Shown here piece by piece: positions 60,306 through 64,000 of a DNA stretch of 64,000 nucleotides; the stretch's first letter is position 1; each line of letters begins with the position of its first letter. The DNA lies in the NCBI GenBank assembly GCA_029207755.1, contig JARCOQ010000017.1, positions 9,498,945 through 9,562,944 of the forward strand. Direction: 5' to 3'. This stretch comes from Chamaea fasciata (lineage: Eukaryota > Chordata > Aves > Passeriformes > Sylviidae). The notes beneath the pieces are model-generated. The model did no database searches. It had not been told where the DNA came from and saw only the letters and a program-made list of their open reading frames with translations. Position numbers and translations under genes: made by a program.

Positions 60306-63300
60306 TGTCAGCTCCAGCCTCAGATTTCTCCTCCTTGTCCCTACAGAGAAAACAAACCAAACCAGCCATGAATCTGCCTTTGAAGGCCAAGAGCCACGAG
60401 CCCTGCAGCCATCAGCAAGCCAAGGCAAGGTGTGGAGTGTCCAGAGAGGATTTTCCAGCCCCAAGTTTGTCTTGGTATGCACCACCCCAGTTACTTGCAT
60501 CTGTGAGATCCATTTCCTCTTAATTTTGCCAAAGAATGTTCTCTATAAAGGAAGGATAGTGAAAGCAAAGCTGTGAAAGGTGTGTTTTGCACTGCGGGAC
60601 CATATCACTTTGCCTCTCCTGAGCAGACAAGCAGTGATGAACTGCATCCCAGCAGGCTGGGGCTGGGAATCACTGCAGAGATGCTCACCTCCCTGCCACA
60701 TTCCAGGGAGGGGCAGAGGGAGTTTTGGCAAAGGTTGTGTACAGCTACAGATCCTGAGGGTTAATTCTCTGCCTTGTCCATGCTGTACAGGGGCATTATC
60801 AGTGAAATACAGGGGCCACTGTTTTTCTCCAAAGCCCCACCACGAATCCGCTGTGGCTGCAAGGAAGGCTTTTATATTTTCTGCTGGCAAGGCTGTCTGG
60901 GTTCATTCCAGACTCACCCCTCATCCCCACACCAGGGGCAGCCAGGCCTCCCGTCTCACCCTGCTGTGGATTCATTTTTTCAAGGTGCTGACAGTTTCTT
61001 GCCTGTTGATGCTGTGGGAGACTTTCTGGATCCTGAACAAAGGATTTTGAAAAGGTCTGGAGATGCTCTCTGGAGTCACAGTGTCTGACCCCACTGATGG
61101 TCTGCAGCCATGCAGAGAGACCTTGGCACTGGTGGGGACATCAAAGCAGATCCAGACACCGGGATCCCACCCCATATCCTGCCCAGTACAAGCAGCCTCA
61201 CCACTTAGTTACTGGAATTCCTTAAACACGAGTCTGTCTGCAGGGATGCAGGCAGAGCCCAGCCCCCTGCACAGCTCACACCTGACCTTCCCTGATTTCC
61301 TCAGCCCCGACTTGGCTTTTCCTATTAGCAGAGGACCTTTTTGCCGCTTCTTGTACTCTCAGCCTCATATTTCAAATTCCTTCGTGGCTGCGTCTGGTTT
61401 TCATTTGAACATATTACATTTAGATAGATCTATCTATATATATAAAATACAATGGGAAAGGATTTTCAAGGTAATAAATGGAACATGCGAGCCTAATTAT
61501 TCAGGATGACCCAATGCAATTCGGTAAGTCCAGCGAGTTGTTTATATTGGCAAGATGAGAACAAAATATCATTGGATATGGTCATTACTCTTATAAGATT
61601 TCAATATATATACATTGTCAGGAGTCCCTGAGTTATGAAGTCCTCCTCACTGGAGGAATAAACATGCTGGGTAGTAATCCTGGAAGCAATCAAAATGCCT
61701 TCAGCTCGGTGCCTGCAGAGCCCCTCTCTCTGCAGCCAGCCCTGAGCCCATGGGCCTTGCTCACAGCCCAGACTCACCCACAGATGGTTTACCTCGCTCT
61801 GAGGCCATGGGCAGAGCTTGGAGAGTGAGCAGAGAGGCAGAAATAGGATTCTTGGCGTTTCAGGTTAAATTACTGGAGCTGACTATGACTGGCCCCAGTG
61901 GTCAAATAGGAAAAAATAACATGAGGGAGTTGGCTTCACTTTCAATATGGCTGGAGGAGCTGACGGGTGTCTGCTCCTGCCTGCTGGCCTGGGAACGACC
62001 TCAGGTGTGCTGGGATGGGGGAGACAGGACTGACTGCTCTGTGCTTTGTCCAGGACATCCCACCTGGGGATGCTGCCCCTGTTCCCCACCCAGCTGAGCA
62101 TGCCTGGGCAGCAGCTCCTCCATTTGTGAATGCAAGAGTGGGCTTCGCTGGGAAGGATACATGGAAAAGGGCTGGCCTCCACTCCTACCTCTGTGCACAC
62201 CTTCCTGCCACCTGAGAAAAACTTTTGGAGCTTCTTTATTGCCATCCTTTGCCCATGATCCAAGGAAGTGGGGCACTGTGGGGATGCAGGTCAGGGCAGC
62301 ACTGAGACAGCAGATGCCAGAAATGCACATCAGCCCTTCAGCTTCCACGGGAGGCCTCCAGCTGCACAGGAACCTCCCTGTGGTGGTGATGGCTCCTCCA
62401 AGAAACAGGGAGAATGGCACCATCCCAGCTCCTGGGTGCAGCCCTGGGTTTGCCTCTCCTGGAACCCTGGGGACTGTCACAGGGTGTAGGGGCACTGGGA
62501 CTGAAAATACTCATCAAGTCCCAGCCGTGGTTACAGTCTGTCCAGTGACATAGCCTACCCCCCCACAGCTCAAACCCTGCCTGCTCCCAACAGGGCACCC
62601 AGGAAACTCCTGGCAATGTTCTCCAATGGGTAAAGGACTCACCCCTCAGCTGGTCCTGTGTCTGGGAGGTATAAATCAGCCCAAAGGACAGTGCTTCTCT
62701 TTCAGGGAGAAGTTAACTTTCCACTGAATGCACTGAGCTGACAAGCAGTAAAGCTTTGGCTGTTTACCCCAGAGCCCAGGCGTCATGGTCCACATGGCTG
62801 GAAGTCTCAGCAGGGCTCTATTCACTTTGATTTTACACCAGGGTTAACTAGACCCCGGTAATTATCCCCTTTTAACAAGGCAGTGTTTACACCTATGAGA
62901 AAGGGTCAGCCCCTGACTTGCTCACTTCGGCTGGAAGGCGAGTATTGCTCATGGCAGCTGGAGAGGTGATGTGACCGTAGGGGGGAAAGAAAAGATGGGA
63001 AGAAAGAAAGAAGTGGAAATAGGAAAGGTGATCTTAAAGCTCAGATGAAAAATATCCCCCATGATCCCTGACTCCACAGCTTGCTCCTTCCCTATCCCTC
63101 CTTCCCCCACCATGATGCGATGCAGCCTCAGAGTGCACACAGATAGTTGGAAGCTGGGATATGTTGATGGATTTCTTAGCTCCTGGGCTATTAAATGTCT
63201 GGACCAGCTAATTTTAAAGCAAACAAGCAAAGGCCAAATGACAAATTGTTTGGGAGGCCCTTCAGGAGGAGGATGGAGTTTTACGACCACCAAGGGCACT

Positions 63301-63769
63301 GTTGCTGCCATTAAATCTGTGGATAGAGGGGAAAAATAAGATCTGATTTATTTGGTGATGGTGGAAAATATTATCCAAGCTATAATTTATTGATCATTGC
63401 ATCCTCCCAGTTTTCAAGGCCTTTTTCTCGTGCATATGGAACATATACATATTTTTCCACACATATGAGGCTGAACACATAGTGACTCCTGCACCTAAGG
63501 AATTTTTGCATGCTCTGCTCGCCGTGGGGCAGCAGCCAGCAGAACAGGGCTGTGGAGCAGCTCTCTACAGTAACGGATAGGTCACTTTGGGGCTGGGGCT
63601 GCTCTTCAATCAGGCAAGGAGCTGTGGGATTACTGGGAATCCCTTGACACTGGCAGGTCTCTTCCTTCCTGCTGGACACTGATCACCAGGTCACTGCTAT
63701 AGGATCCTTCCTGTCCCATCCTGCCCCCTCGACCCTGTGCCTGCCCTACCTGCTGGTCCCCAGAGCGTC
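60306..63769. other. Intergenic, mostly nothing recognised
   Basis: GC-moderate sequence with chance frames. The AT-rich stretch at about 61,385-61,640 is listed separately. Another AT-rich unique patch is at about 63,150-63,400. Confidence 0.5.
61385..61640. promoter_or_regulatory. Candidate conserved noncoding element with 16-bp palindrome
   Basis: AT-rich unique block holding the perfect palindrome TAGATAGATCTATCTA (61,421-61,436), a short TA run, GCCTAATTATTCAGGATGAC, CCCAATGCAATTCGG and TTATAAGATTTCAATATAT. Flanks are much more GC-rich. No coding frame. Confidence 0.3.
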
Positions 63770-64000
63770 GTGGAGACATTGAATAGTTCCTGTTTGGAAA
63801 AAACTGCAAGATGTGTCCAAGTGTGTCATAGACGTGAGACACAGACATTAACCCAGCACTGCCAAGGCCACCACTAATCCACGTCCCCAAGTGTCACATC
63901 CACACGTCTTTTAAATCCCTCCAGAGATGGTGACTCCACCACTGCCTTGGGCAGCTTGTGCCAAGGCTGGAGAACCCTTCACATGAAGAAATTTTTCCTG
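63770..64000 (-). mobile_element. CR1 LINE 3' end, cut by the window edge
   Basis: Reverse complement of the older CR1 type also seen near 29.3 kb: CTGTTTGGAAAAAACTGC, TTAACCCAGCACTGCC, AGGCCACCACTAATCCACG, CCTCCAGAGATGGTGACTCC, GGGCAGCTTGTGCCAAGGC, TGAAGAAATTTTTCCTG. It continues past position 64,000. Confidence 0.9.

Overview
The window looks like the genome of a bird, probably a songbird. The evidence is several 5'-truncated CR1 LINE copies with typical avian 3' ends, small introns, CpG-rich promoter sequence and a GC-rich intergenic background. The protein spelled out by the one clear gene is a vertebrate ribophorin II. I could not run any alignment, so the species is not fixed.

Positions 1-15,204 hold almost all of RPN2 (ribophorin II, a subunit of the ER oligosaccharyltransferase) on the minus strand. 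I could place 16 coding exons by splice sites, reading phase and recall of the human protein. They join to 1,892 coding bases (630 codons plus two bases of an Arg codon). The tiny terminal exon and 3' UTR lie to the left of position 1. Intron 2 carries an antisense CR1 fragment with a broken reverse transcriptase. Intron 9 has an AT-rich block that may be regulatory.

Positions 15,205-16,570 are the RPN2 CpG-island promoter (GC boxes, ETS- and YY1-like motifs, an inverted CCAAT box). It is followed by a CpG-rich minisatellite, the 3' end of an old CR1, and a possible LTR remnant.

Positions 16,571-64,000 contain no gene I can recognise. They hold CR1 3' ends (about 23.9, 29.3, 36.1, 60.2 and 63.8 kb), simple repeats, and three isolated CpG-rich islands (about 21.8, 40.6-42.4 and 57.5 kb). 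There is also a perfect 304-bp pentanucleotide array at 40,817-41,120. Several AT-rich, TAAT-dense blocks stand out from the GC-rich background like conserved noncoding elements. The many open frames here overlap each other on both strands and behave like chance ORFs in GC-rich DNA. A few with better coding character are listed as findings.

I found no convincing new biological system. The points most worth checking are the isolated CpG islands next to the (TCTCC)n array, the possible small coding exon just before that array, the AT-rich noncoding blocks, and the apparent lack of a head-to-head neighbour for RPN2 over 49 kb.
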